NCBI RefSeq assembly: GCF_018130615.1
Contig: NZ_JAFCKB010000019.1
Span: forward strand, 1-64,000
Direction of reading: 5' to 3'
Source: Bradyrhizobium manausense
GTDB taxonomy: Bacteria; Pseudomonadota; Alphaproteobacteria; Rhizobiales; Xanthobacteraceae
Length of the DNA stretch: 64,000 nt
Every line of letters starts with the position of its first letter. The stretch's first letter is position 1. This document shows positions 8,828-17,275 of the stretch, one piece after another. Below the pieces are notes generated by a model, which was not told where the DNA came from, made no database searches, and saw only the letters and a program-made list of their open reading frames with translations. The position numbers were made by a program, and so were the translations under genes.

Positions 8828-9460
8828 CTAGGCGGCAGCGAAGATTACCGGCGTCCAGAGGACCGGCGTCGAAAGACCGCCGGCCTTGCGAAGGCTGACC
8901 AGAGTATCGTGGGAAATCGCGAGGTAACCCGCCACGGCCGGAGTGTTGCCAATTGTGGAAGGATTGCCGATGCGTCGCAGGGGCCAGCCTGCTCGTCGAA
9001 GGATTCTCTCCATTCGGACATCCGTGACAGTAACGATATCAGTGAGCTGCCGTGAAAGTCCGAACTCCACCATTCCTGCAAACAGCTCGTAGGTGGCACG
9101 CGTGATACCGCGATCTCCTTTCGGCGCGTCGGCACCAACATCTATTGCGAATCTGCTGCTTTCCCAAACAAGAGGAGTTGACGGCGCGGGTTGGCCGTCA
9201 AGAAGCGCGGGAAAGGTGTCGCGAAGCATCGTCGGACCGCGGCTGGGTAGGAGGCGAACTGAACCTTGCACCCGACCATCATTCGACAACTGAGCTAGGA
9301 AAGTTGGATGAAGTGCATCAAACTCGTCGATCTCCATGTCGCCGCTGACCTGAACGTCCCACGCCATGCGTAACTTGAAAACGCGATGCCGCAGCCGGTG
9401 TATCTCAACGAGTGTGCTCGAAAACTCCCCATACGAAGACGGTGTGATGAGCTGAATCAT
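8828..9460 (-). CDS. traI: TraI/LuxI-type N-acyl-homoserine lactone synthase
   Basis: A 210-residue LuxI-family enzyme that makes an acyl-homoserine lactone from S-adenosylmethionine and an acyl carrier. The invariant family residues are visible: R and F in RLRHRVFKLRMAWDV, D-E-D in MEIDEFD, then GSVRLLPSRGPTML and WESSRF (Glu and Arg of the active site). It resembles Agrobacterium TraI throughout, including ERILRRAGWPLRRIG. The start at 9460 (MIQLITPSSYG) follows GGAGG at five bases. It follows the LuxR-type gene after an 84-bp gap on the same strand and is oriented against the trb operon. Confidence 0.93.
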   Translation of the reverse strand: MIQLITPSSYGEFSSTLVEIHRLRHRVFKLRMAWDVQVSGDMEIDEFDALHPTFLAQLSNDGRVQGSVRLLPSRGPTMLRDTFPALLDGQPAPSTPLVWESSRFAIDVGADAPKGDRGITRATYELFAGMVEFGLSRQLTDIVTVTDVRMERILRRAGWPLRRIGNPSTIGNTPAVAGYLAISHDTLVSLRKAGGLSTPVLWTPVIFAAA

Positions 9461-9544
9461 GATCCCTCCAAAGGTGTTCACCATCCCCTTTGAAGCGGCA
9501 CTATTACTCCCGGTCATTACCTGTAGTTGTGGGGGGTGTGCGTC
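9461..9544 (-). promoter_or_regulatory. Intergenic promoter region of the AHL synthase gene
   Basis: The 84 bases between the receptor gene and traI hold the GGAGG ribosome binding site of traI and, at 9519-9537, an ACCTGT half followed by a G-run that loosely recalls half of a lux box. The other half does not match, so a LuxR-type site is only a suggestion. Confidence 0.3.
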
Positions 9545-10273
9545 CTAATTCTGCTTTGTTTTGTTAGCAGCGGCTAGACGCGCCACCGCTTGCGCAATCG
9601 TGCGAACACCCAGCTTCTTCTTCGCGTTCTCCAGGTAATATGCCACCGTGTTGCGCGAGAGATTGAGGATTCGTCCAGTTTCCCAAGCGCTTTTTCCTCG
9701 TGAAGCCCACATCAAACATTCGAGTTCACGGCGCGATAAACGCACCCCATCGATTGCGCCCTCGTTGAAGAGCGTTCGACGAACGTGGGCGTGGAAATAC
9801 ATGGCCGCAAGCTGAAGCACCCGTGCATGTGCACTTGTACAGCGCTCAAAGGCCGCCCCTCGCTGGTCAGCGGCGAAGGTCAACGCTGCGATCGCACCGT
9901 GACCGTCATGGATAGGAACCGTAAAGCCAAGACGAATTCCATGTTGGGAAGCTTCATGGAGGAGCTTCTGCTGGGCTGTTGAATGTGGTCTCGCATCCAC
10001 ACCAATTCCCCACCTGAACGGCTCTGGACTACGAAGCGCGTCCAGGATCACTGGGTCAATCTCCTGATAGTTGTTCTGCAAATAGTGCGACGTCCACCCT
10101 AGCGGATATGTCGAGATCAAAACTGGCTTAGCCAGTGGCGAACGTGGAAGGGCTAGGTAAGCAAAGGACGAAAGATCCAACGCCTCCGCGATGGCTGCGA
10201 TAGCCATGCTAAATTCGGCAGGGCTTTCTGCGACAGCTAATAGATCGATAAACTTCTGAAAGATGCGATGCAT
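9545..10273 (-). CDS. TraR/LuxR-type AHL-responsive regulator
   Basis: A 242-residue quorum-sensing receptor with an N-terminal autoinducer-binding domain and a C-terminal LuxR helix-turn-helix. The ligand-pocket residues are present in order: W-x3-Y in GWTSHYL, the D-P in EIDPVI, and the W of PFRWGI. The DNA-binding part is LSRRELECLMWASRGKSAWETG followed by SRNTVAYYLENAKKKLGV. The start is placed at MHRIFQKFIDLL; a longer frame would add 31 basic residues not typical of the family. Paired with traI, it should couple element transfer to cell density. Confidence 0.9.
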   Translation of the reverse strand: MHRIFQKFIDLLAVAESPAEFSMAIAAIAEALDLSSFAYLALPRSPLAKPVLISTYPLGWTSHYLQNNYQEIDPVILDALRSPEPFRWGIGVDARPHSTAQQKLLHEASQHGIRLGFTVPIHDGHGAIAALTFAADQRGAAFERCTSAHARVLQLAAMYFHAHVRRTLFNEGAIDGVRLSRRELECLMWASRGKSAWETGRILNLSRNTVAYYLENAKKKLGVRTIAQAVARLAAANKTKQN

Positions 10274-10476
10274 CGATATCGAGTTCGCTTGCGGCTGCGT
10301 CGAGTGTCGCACTCGCTGCGCCCGAAGGGATCGCAGTTTGGTGGCTGCACCACCGGTTACCGGCATCCACGCTCCGGGCAGTGGAGTGAAGGAGCGCTAA
10401 GCGGAGCGCCTGTCGCCGTTTACTACGTCTTAACCCGTTGGCGGCTAGCGGAACCGTTTCCCCGATGCGTCTGGGC

Positions 10477-12129
10477 TCAGGCCGAAATCGCCTTCGCCGA
10501 GTCCACCTGATTGCGCAGCAGAAATTTCTGGATTTTCCCGGTCGAGGTCTTGGGAATCGGCCCGAACACGACCGCCTTCGGCGTCTTGAAGCCCGACATT
10601 TGGCCACGGCAGAACGCGATGATGTCGGCCTCGGTCGCGCTGGCGCCGTCCTTCAGCTCGACGAAAGCACAGGGCACTTCGCCCCATTTCGGATCGGGCT
10701 TTGCGACCACGGCCGCGAACAGCACGGCCGGGTGCCTGTAGAGGATGTCCTCGACCTCGACCGAGGAGATGTTCTCGCCGCCCGAGATGATGATGTCCTT
10801 GGAGCGGTCCTTGATGATGACATAGCCGTGCTCGTCGAGCACGCCGAGGTCGCCGGTGTGAAACCAGCCGCCTTCGAAAGCTTCCTTCGTCGCCTTCTCG
10901 TTCTTGAGGTAGCCCTTCATCACGATGTTGCCACGGAACATGACCTCGCCGATGGTCTCGCCGTCGCGCGGCACCTCCTGCATGGTTTGCGGATTGATGA
11001 CGGTGACGCTTTCTTCAAGCGGGTAGGGCACGCCCTGCCGGCGCTTCATCTTCGCGCGCTCGGCGGCGGGAAGCCCGTCCCAGCCGGGCTGCTCGGCGCA
11101 AACGGAGGCGGGGCCGTAGACCTCGGTCAGGCCATACACATGCGTGAGCTTGATGCCGATGCTTTCGGCGCCTTCCAAAACCGCAACCGGCGGCGCTGCG
11201 CCGGCGATGAGGCCGACGACGCGACGGGCCGCGTCGCCCTTTGGCGCATCGGGCGCATTGATCAGCGTGTTGTACACGATCGGGGCGCCGCACATGTGGG
11301 TGACGCTGTGCAGCCTGATCAGCTCGAAGATCTTGGTCGGCTCGACCTTGCGCAGGCAGACATTGATGCCGGCAGCTGCCGCAAGCGTCCAGGGGAAGCA
11401 CCAGCCATTGCAATGGAACATCGGCAAGGTCCAGAGATAGACCGGATGCTGGCCGAGGTTGCCGGCGAGAATGTTGCTCACGGCGTTCAGGTACGCGCCG
11501 CGATGATGGGTGACGACGCCTTTGGGATTGCCAGTGGTGCCCGACGTGTAGCTCAGCGCGATCGCGTCCCATTCGTCGCTCGGTGTGATTGCCGTGAAGT
11601 TCGGGTCGCCTTGCGCGACGGCGGCCTCATATTCGATCTCGCCGATACGTTTGCCGCCCTCGAAAGCGGCATCGTCGACGTCGATCGCCAGCGGCTTGGG
11701 GCCGCTCATCTTCCCCAGCGCCTCGGCAATCACGCCTGAAAATTCAGGATCGACCAAGATGACCTTGGCGCCGCCATGGTCGAGCTGGAAGGCGATCGAG
11801 GGGGGATCGAGGCGGGTATTGAGCGCATTCAGGACGGCACCCGCCATTGGCACCGAGAAGTGAAGTTCGTTCATGGCTGGCACGTTCGGGAGCATGGCTG
11901 CTACCGTATCACCTGCACCGACTCCACGCCCCCGGAGGTACGATGCAAACCGCTTGCACCGTTCATGAACCTGCGCCCATGTGAAGCTGCGGTCCCTGTA
12001 AATGGTGCTGGTGAGATCTGGATAGACGGCTGCCGTGCGCGATAGAAAGCTCAGCGGCGTCAAAGGCAAGAAATTAGCCGGACACTTATCCAAACCTACG
12101 TCATAGGGATTGTGCTTTTCACTCACCAA
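10477..12129 (-). CDS. AMP-dependent acyl-CoA synthetase
   Basis: A 550-residue ANL-superfamily ligase that adenylates a carboxylic acid and transfers it to CoA. Motifs in order: P-loop-like LSYTSGTTGNPKGVV (about 193-207), YGLTEVYGPA (about 321), the hinge region GWFHTGDLGVLDEHGY with RSKDIIISGGENIS, and the C-terminal lysine in KTSTGKIQK. The length and the N-terminus (PLSFLSRTAAVYPD) match the short/medium- or aryl-chain acyl-CoA synthetases common in Bradyrhizobium. It stands alone, divergent from the amine oxidase gene across a 226-bp gap. The substrate cannot be told; carboxylates released by the neighbouring amidases are one possibility. Confidence 0.88.
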   Translation of the reverse strand: MVSEKHNPYDVGLDKCPANFLPLTPLSFLSRTAAVYPDLTSTIYRDRSFTWAQVHERCKRFASYLRGRGVGAGDTVAAMLPNVPAMNELHFSVPMAGAVLNALNTRLDPPSIAFQLDHGGAKVILVDPEFSGVIAEALGKMSGPKPLAIDVDDAAFEGGKRIGEIEYEAAVAQGDPNFTAITPSDEWDAIALSYTSGTTGNPKGVVTHHRGAYLNAVSNILAGNLGQHPVYLWTLPMFHCNGWCFPWTLAAAAGINVCLRKVEPTKIFELIRLHSVTHMCGAPIVYNTLINAPDAPKGDAARRVVGLIAGAAPPVAVLEGAESIGIKLTHVYGLTEVYGPASVCAEQPGWDGLPAAERAKMKRRQGVPYPLEESVTVINPQTMQEVPRDGETIGEVMFRGNIVMKGYLKNEKATKEAFEGGWFHTGDLGVLDEHGYVIIKDRSKDIIISGGENISSVEVEDILYRHPAVLFAAVVAKPDPKWGEVPCAFVELKDGASATEADIIAFCRGQMSGFKTPKAVVFGPIPKTSTGKIQKFLLRNQVDSAKAISA

Positions 12130-12146
12130 TCGCTCCCTCCCTGGGC

Positions 12147-12172
12147 ATCAGGCGATTACGCAGCCGCCTGAT
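12147..12172. promoter_or_regulatory. Inverted repeat in the promoter of the acyl-CoA synthetase gene
   Basis: ATCAGGCG and CGCCTGAT form a perfect 8-bp inverted repeat with a 10-base spacer, 17 bases upstream of the acyl-CoA synthetase ATG. Its size and place fit either a dimeric-repressor operator or a leader hairpin; which regulator would bind is unknown. Confidence 0.4.
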
Positions 12173-12217
12173 CGCAAGTTAATGGTCCATCTGATAGCAG
12201 CACGCCCGAACCTGCAG

Positions 12218-12238
12218 AATCGGTCGACTGACGTATTG
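12218..12238 (+). promoter_or_regulatory. Shared 21-bp element, copy A (upstream of amine oxidase)
   Basis: AATCGGTC, two variable bases, then CTGACGTATTG. The same 19 fixed bases recur at 17061-17081 upstream of the ABC/amidase operon, and nowhere else I noticed. This copy ends 117 bases before the amine oxidase start. It is a good candidate binding site for a common regulator, most simply the LuxR-type protein encoded between the two targets. Confidence 0.7.
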
Positions 12239-12355
12239 TCGGAGAATGACGCGCAGCGGAAGCTCCGCGACCAGCTGGCTGCGAACCGCACGCCGTCCGG
12301 GCCTGCAATTCTCGGATTGGGCTTGCGCTAGTTAGCGCCAAGAAGGAGGTAGATA

Positions 12356-14314
12356 ATGGATACGGTCGCTGCTCCATCGTCCTGCAGCTGTTCGTCGGAC
12401 GACCAACGTGCGGATGAAGTGAAGCATCCTCTTGATCCCCTGATCGCTGCAGAGATTCGAGCTGTCATTGAGATCGTTCGCAAAGATCCACAATATGGTG
12501 CCGACTTTCTCTTTGAGACGATCGAGCTTCTCGAACCGGTAAAGGCAATCGTTCGTCAGTACAGGTCCGGAGAGCAGATCGACCGAACTGCACGCGTTAA
12601 CCTGTTTCAAATCAGGCAGGACGGTATCTGGCGGCTAACCGTCTCGCTGACCGAGCAGAAGATCCTCACCTCCAGCTATCTCCCGTCAGCCAAGCCGATG
12701 ATCCAGCTCGAGCAGTTCACGGCCATCGAAGACGCCGTCCGCGCGGCTCCCGAGTTCATTGCCGCCTGCAAGAAGCGCGGCATCGAGGACATGTCGCTCG
12801 TCTGCATCGATCCGTGGTCGGCGGGAAATTTTGACGTTCCGGGCGAGGACGGGCGCTATCTCGCCCACGTCTTCGCGTGGCTGCGTCTACGAGAGAACGA
12901 CAATCTCTACGCGCACCCCATCGGCGGCCTGAACGCCGTGGTTGACATCAAGACCTACGAGATTATCCGCGTCGACGACCACGAGATCATCCCGCTTCCG
13001 AAGGCGGAGGTGAATTACGAGGCGGAATTCATCAAAAATCCGCGTACGCCCTACAAGCCGCTCAATATCGTCCAGCCTGAGGGCGTTTCGTTCAGGCTCG
13101 ATGGACATCGGCTGGAATGGGATCGCTGGTCCGTGCTTGTCGGTTTCAATTCCCGCGAGGGTCTGACTCTGCACGATATCAGCTATGACGGGCGGCCGAT
13201 CGCGTACCGTGCATCGCTGGTTGAAATGGTCGTCCCGTACGGCACCACGGACAAGGGGCATTTCCGAAAGAACGTCTTCGACATCGGCGAGTACGGCATA
13301 GGCAAGCTCGCCAACTCGCTGAAGCTCGGCTGTGATTGCCTCGGTGCCATCGCCTATCTCGATGCACACCTCGCAACGATGGACGGCAAAGTGGTCACCA
13401 TCGAAAACGCGATCTGCATCCATGAGGAGGATGCCGGCCTGCTGTGGAAGCATTGGGACTTCCGCTCCAACAACGTCGAATCGCGCCGCGCCCGCAGGCT
13501 GGTGGTCTCCTGCATCGCGACGGTCGCCAACTACGAATATGGGCTGTTCTGGTACTTCCATACGGACGGCTCGATCCAGTTCGAGCTCAAGGCGACCGGC
13601 ATCATCAACACGGCCGCCTGTCATCCGGGTCAGCCTGGCAAGTACGGTAAGGAGGTCGCTCCCGGCGTCGTCGGTCACATCCACCAGCACATCTTTTGCG
13701 CGCGGCTCGACATGAATATCGACGGCGACGACAACAGTGTCGTCGAGCTCAACACGAAGGCCGATCCTTGGGGGCCGGACAATGCCTATGGCAACGGCTT
13801 CTACGAGGAGGAGACGGTTCTCAAGACCGAGCTTGGCGGGTGCCGCCAGGTGAACCCCGCGACGCATCGGGCCTGGAAAGTTATCAACCCCAATCGCAAG
13901 AACTGGGTTGGCACGCCGACAGGCTACAAGCTCGAGGCCAGTCATCCCGTGACACCATTCATCCATCCGGAGTCGCCGTCGGGCAAACGGTCGACCTTCA
14001 TCAAGAACCAGCTCTGGGTGACGGCCTTCGATCCCGAAGAGCGATATCCGGCTGGCGAACACATGAACCACTCGGATGGAACGGGAGGTGTCTCCGATTT
14101 CGTCAGGAAGAACCGGAATATCGAGAACACGGATATCGTGCTCTGGCACGTCTTCGGTCTTCACCACCAGGTCCGCCCGGAGGACTTTCCGGTTCAACCC
14201 TGCATCTTCACCGGCTTCAAGCTGATGCCCAGCGGCTTCTTCGATCGCAATCCTGGCATCGATCTCGCGCCCGACAGGAATGCCGCGAGTTGTCATGCAC
14301 AGGCCGCTGAGTAG
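12356..14314 (+). CDS. Copper-containing primary amine oxidase
   Basis: A 652-residue copper/topaquinone amine oxidase, oxidising a primary amine to an aldehyde with release of ammonia and hydrogen peroxide. The cofactor motif NYEY is at 392-395 (Tyr393 becomes topaquinone). Copper ligands are visible as HQH at 443-445 and His604 in the HHQVRPEDFP motif; the catalytic base is Asp309 in VFDIGEYG, ahead of LGCDCLG. No signal peptide is present (the N-terminus is acidic and Cys/Ser-rich), so it acts in the cytoplasm, like the Arthrobacter enzymes. A strong AAGGAGG lies seven bases before the ATG. It carries shared promoter element A, linking it to the amidase operon. Confidence 0.95.
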   Translation: MDTVAAPSSCSCSSDDQRADEVKHPLDPLIAAEIRAVIEIVRKDPQYGADFLFETIELLEPVKAIVRQYRSGEQIDRTARVNLFQIRQDGIWRLTVSLTEQKILTSSYLPSAKPMIQLEQFTAIEDAVRAAPEFIAACKKRGIEDMSLVCIDPWSAGNFDVPGEDGRYLAHVFAWLRLRENDNLYAHPIGGLNAVVDIKTYEIIRVDDHEIIPLPKAEVNYEAEFIKNPRTPYKPLNIVQPEGVSFRLDGHRLEWDRWSVLVGFNSREGLTLHDISYDGRPIAYRASLVEMVVPYGTTDKGHFRKNVFDIGEYGIGKLANSLKLGCDCLGAIAYLDAHLATMDGKVVTIENAICIHEEDAGLLWKHWDFRSNNVESRRARRLVVSCIATVANYEYGLFWYFHTDGSIQFELKATGIINTAACHPGQPGKYGKEVAPGVVGHIHQHIFCARLDMNIDGDDNSVVELNTKADPWGPDNAYGNGFYEEETVLKTELGGCRQVNPATHRAWKVINPNRKNWVGTPTGYKLEASHPVTPFIHPESPSGKRSTFIKNQLWVTAFDPEERYPAGEHMNHSDGTGGVSDFVRKNRNIENTDIVLWHVFGLHHQVRPEDFPVQPCIFTGFKLMPSGFFDRNPGIDLAPDRNAASCHAQAAE

Positions 14315-14414
14315 GGTGCGGCTCGCCACCGGACCCGTCGCATTTCAGCTCGTCCGTCCGGCATGGTGGGCCGGTCGTGCCTGCTCCTCTGCAAGGACAG
14401 CGTGCTCCAGGTCG

Positions 14415-15584
14415 ATGGCCTCCGCGATCGTCGCTTTGGCGATCTTTGCAGGCTCGGCCGCACGCGTCCTCCCCGCATTGCTGGCCATCACGATCCAGCA
14501 AGATCGGGGCTTGCAGCCCTCCGACGTGTCCTTGCCGATCACGCTCGGCATCGCAGTCTCCGGGGGCGCATCGCCGTTCGCGGCGTACAGCCTCGAACGC
14601 TGGGGCGTTCGAGCACCGTTGATCGCCAGTCTGGCTCTCCTTGCGCTATCGCTTGCATCGACGACGTACGCGGCGTCGCCGTGGCATCTCACTGCGGCCT
14701 GGGGGCTGGGTATTGGTTTCAGTGGCTCTTTGAGCGCCTCCCTTCTCGGCGCGATGGCCGGCAGCCGTGGTGGCGCGGTGCATTGTGGGACACGCTTCGG
14801 TCTCTTCGCGTCGATGCAGCCGCTGGGATCGGCGGCGGGGCTGCTGCTGGCATCGCGCGCGGCCAATGCGCTCGATTGGTGCTTCGTGTTCCAGGCCGCT
14901 GCCGTCGGCGTGCTCGCCATGGCATTCGCCGTTGTCCTTGTCCCTATATCCCGACGAGGAGCCTCGCCGCGAGAGCCCAAGTCCAAGCAGCACGCGGCAT
15001 CGCGTCCAAAGGAGAAGGACTGGGAGTTCTGGGTCCTTGCGACGATCTTCTGCATCTGCGGCGCGTCGACATCCGGCTTGATCGACGGCCAGCTCGGTAT
15101 GCTCTGCATGGGCGCGGGTCTCGACCTCACATCGAGCGCCGATGTCATGGCGATTGTCGTGTTCGGCGGTGCGATAGGGAATGTGGTGAGCGGGTATCTT
15201 GCGGACCGGTGCCCCGTGCGAACGGTGCTGGCGCTCTACTTCGTCGTCCGCGCGCTCCTCTTGCTCTGGCTTCCGTTCACCGGCTTCAGCCTGGTCGAAT
15301 TGGCCCGGTTTGGCGCGCTCTACGGTCTTGATGCGGCACTGACGTTCCCTGCGCTGGTCAGGCTGATGTCCGGAAGTCTAGGCACGCGCCGCGTCGGCAG
15401 AGCGATGGGCTGGATGACGGTGATGCACCTGGCAGGAGGCGCTATCGCTTCGGCCGGGATCGGCGCCCTTGGCCTCGCAGCCTATGCGGTTGGATTCGCC
15501 GGCGTCGGCCTCGCCTGCCTCGTGGCCGCGGGTCTCGTGGTGCTTCTGAAGGATGGGCCTGCGCAAGGCGCACCACCCTGCTGA
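14415..15584 (+). CDS. MFS transporter
   Basis: A major-facilitator-type protein of about 389 residues, with some twelve hydrophobic segments in two halves separated by a basic loop (RRGASPREPKSKQHAASRP). Motif-like YLADRCPVRTVL follows the first helices of the second half, as in many MFS carriers of the oxalate/formate or cyanate type. The ATG at 14415 is preferred; longer starts would overlap the amine oxidase end and add a hydrophilic, arginine-rich leader. It lies 100 bases after the amine oxidase gene in the same direction, so amine or product transport is a fair guess. It converges with the LuxR-type regulator, 15 bases apart. Confidence 0.82.
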   Translation: MASAIVALAIFAGSAARVLPALLAITIQQDRGLQPSDVSLPITLGIAVSGGASPFAAYSLERWGVRAPLIASLALLALSLASTTYAASPWHLTAAWGLGIGFSGSLSASLLGAMAGSRGGAVHCGTRFGLFASMQPLGSAAGLLLASRAANALDWCFVFQAAAVGVLAMAFAVVLVPISRRGASPREPKSKQHAASRPKEKDWEFWVLATIFCICGASTSGLIDGQLGMLCMGAGLDLTSSADVMAIVVFGGAIGNVVSGYLADRCPVRTVLALYFVVRALLLLWLPFTGFSLVELARFGALYGLDAALTFPALVRLMSGSLGTRRVGRAMGWMTVMHLAGGAIASAGIGALGLAAYAVGFAGVGLACLVAAGLVVLLKDGPAQGAPPC

Positions 15585-15599
15585 AGTGGTCGCGGCCGA

Positions 15600-16637
15600 T
15601 CAATGGCCAGCGAAGTTCCGAGACCGTCGGGAGGGGGACTCCGCCAGCAGCAGTCCTTCGGACACCGCAAGCGCCGCCAGGCGCGTGCGCGAGTCGCAGC
15701 TCATCTTTGCGAGGATATGCTCGATGTGCGTCGAGACCGTGCGGGGCGACACGAAGAGTTGCTCGGCGATGTTGGGATTTGACGCGCCGCTGGTCACGAG
15801 ATGCAGGATCTGTATCTCCCGGAGCGAGAGATTGTACGGCCAGCGAATGCATTGTTCTGTGATAAGGAGGATGTTTCCGCGGCAGGGTGTGATCGTAACC
15901 TGGTGACAGCGGCCGGCCTCGTCCGGCCAGACAAAGCGTTGAGCGCTGGGCGATTTCGCCTTCTCCAGCACGAGCCGGCGAAGCTCTCCACCTTCGCCGA
16001 GATAAGGTCCTGGATTACGGTTGGGGAGGTGGAATGCAAACCCGTTCGGGGAGACCGCGATGGCATAGGCGCCTGGTGCCAGCTCATCGGCCAGCAGCTG
16101 TGGTGTCCTGAGCTGATCGCAGATGTTCAGCAGAATCGGGCGGAAGCGCTCCGTTATCTCGCGGTGCTCGTCCTTGGCGTGCGCCTCCTTGGACCAGCTC
16201 ATGTGGATGGCCCCAATGTAGCGGCCATCCGCGACGCGCAGACACATCGTAGAGCCTTCTCTGAAGCCATCGGGCATTAGGTATTCTTGAGCGGTGAATG
16301 TATCCGGCAAATAGAGATTCCAGTCACGCTTGTAGTCCCGCCAGCGCAGCGAATGCGTGTCTTTCTCGCGAGCGATCGCGTAGGCCGGGCAGGAGTTCGG
16401 GAATCCGTCGAGCACGTAGGACATCGTTCTGTCCGTGTACCCGTCGGCGGCAAGAGGGCGATGGGTTCGGGATATCGGGTCCATCGCGATCAGGGCGATG
16501 GCCTCGCTCCTAACGAACTCGCGTAAGAGACGGGTCACCTGCGTGGCCTGATCGACGATCTGATCATTCAGGGCTGCCGCCGGTGTATCGAGCCGCACCG
16601 TCGCTGACGTCATATGGTCGATCGCTACCGATTTCAC
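15600..16637 (-). CDS. LuxR-family (GerE-type HTH) regulator with a sensor-like N-terminus
   Basis: A 345-residue regulator. The C-terminal 65 residues are a LuxR/GerE helix-turn-helix (LSLREIQILHLVTSGASNPNIAEQLFVSPRTVSTHIEHILAKM). The N-terminal 250 residues look like a GAF/PAS-type sensor: the segment AYAIAREKDTHSLRWRDYKRDWN and GSTMCLRVADGRYIGAIHMSW are GAF-like. The GTG start at 16637 has GGAGG six bases upstream. It sits between the amine oxidase/MFS pair and the ABC/amidase operon, both of which carry the shared 21-bp element, so it is the best candidate activator of both; the ligand may be the amide or amine. Confidence 0.85.
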   Translation of the reverse strand: MKSVAIDHMTSATVRLDTPAAALNDQIVDQATQVTRLLREFVRSEAIALIAMDPISRTHRPLAADGYTDRTMSYVLDGFPNSCPAYAIAREKDTHSLRWRDYKRDWNLYLPDTFTAQEYLMPDGFREGSTMCLRVADGRYIGAIHMSWSKEAHAKDEHREITERFRPILLNICDQLRTPQLLADELAPGAYAIAVSPNGFAFHLPNRNPGPYLGEGGELRRLVLEKAKSPSAQRFVWPDEAGRCHQVTITPCRGNILLITEQCIRWPYNLSLREIQILHLVTSGASNPNIAEQLFVSPRTVSTHIEHILAKMSCDSRTRLAALAVSEGLLLAESPSRRSRNFAGH

Positions 16638-16700
16638 GGTGAGCCTCCAACTCGTGAAAGATCCTGCCGACGGTTCGTGATCGAATCTTCTTCTTGGCCG

Positions 16701-16715
16701 CTAACGATCCGTTAG
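16701..16715. promoter_or_regulatory. Palindrome upstream of the LuxR-type regulator
   Basis: CTAACG-ATC-CGTTAG is a perfect 6-bp inverted repeat with a 3-base centre, 63 bases upstream of the regulator's GTG start. A second nested pair (GCCGCT ... AGCGGC) surrounds it. It could be an autoregulatory site. It does not resemble the shared 21-bp element. Confidence 0.45.
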
Positions 16716-17060
16716 ACCAGCGGCATTGCGGATCCTCAGCGGAGCAAGGACCGCGCCAAAACGATGCGAGCTGCCACATCACGACGGTGGCCATTTGCTC
16801 TGCGGATCTCGACCACCCCGGATCGAGCCGAGACGCCGGGCCGAAACTTGCAATGCATGTTAGAGGCGGTCACTCCTTTAGTCAAAACAGTGTCTCGCTT
16901 CACCTCGTTCGGGCCAGCAATTCTGACGCAAGAGGACCTCAGCGCCATCGGCTGATGAAAATCTGGGCGTAGCTTGCTGCCCAAGTCGTCACCCTGCGCC
17001 CTGTTCGCACCCGCAGCGTCGGTCCTGGATTGCGCCGAGGCCGTCCAGATCAGGCTTCAA

Positions 17061-17081
17061 AATCGGTCAGCTGACGTATTG
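17061..17081 (+). promoter_or_regulatory. Shared 21-bp element, copy B (upstream of ABC/amidase operon)
   Basis: AATCGGTC, two variable bases (AG here, GA in copy A), then CTGACGTATTG. It ends 194 bases before the start of the substrate-binding protein gene. Because the flanking bases diverge while 19 of 21 positions are kept, this looks like a conserved binding site rather than a recent duplication. Confidence 0.7.
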
Positions 17082-17275
17082 CTGAAAATCGGGAGAAAAC
17101 CGAGGTTCTGGTCCATGCGGTTCGGCCAAAACCACATGTCAGTCCGTGCGGTACGGATCGAGGCCGCTACCACCCGACGGTGCCTGATTGCATCGTCTTA
17201 GCGTTAACAGAAATCCGGCCTGGCCTCGGTCGCGATGCCGAGGACCCGCGCGCGATTGCAGGAGAGGTTGCTCGG

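Larger units (their letters stand above)
16638..17275. other. Regulatory intergenic region between the LuxR gene and the amidase operon
   Basis: 638 bases with no convincing gene. It holds the GGAGG of the regulator, the palindrome at 16701-16715, the shared element at 17061-17081 and the GGAGAGG ribosome binding site of the substrate-binding protein. Short open frames on both strands here show no family features. Confidence 0.6.

Noticed and set aside
9515-9540. Lux box between the receptor and AHL synthase genes
   Set aside because: Only one half (ACCTGT) fits; the other half is a G-run without dyad symmetry, so I list the region only as a promoter region.
12887-14329. Long open frame (480 codons) on the minus strand
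   Set aside because: It lies wholly opposite the copper amine oxidase gene, which has all its motifs; the minus-strand translation has no family features and is a GC-skew shadow. The same holds for 10438-11739 (+), 17300-18541 (-), 19302-20636 (-), 26304-27386 (-) and 44406-45698 (-).
16764-16984. Small open frames on both strands in the regulator/operon gap
   Set aside because: Short, mutually overlapping, no start context or family; the region is better explained as regulatory.
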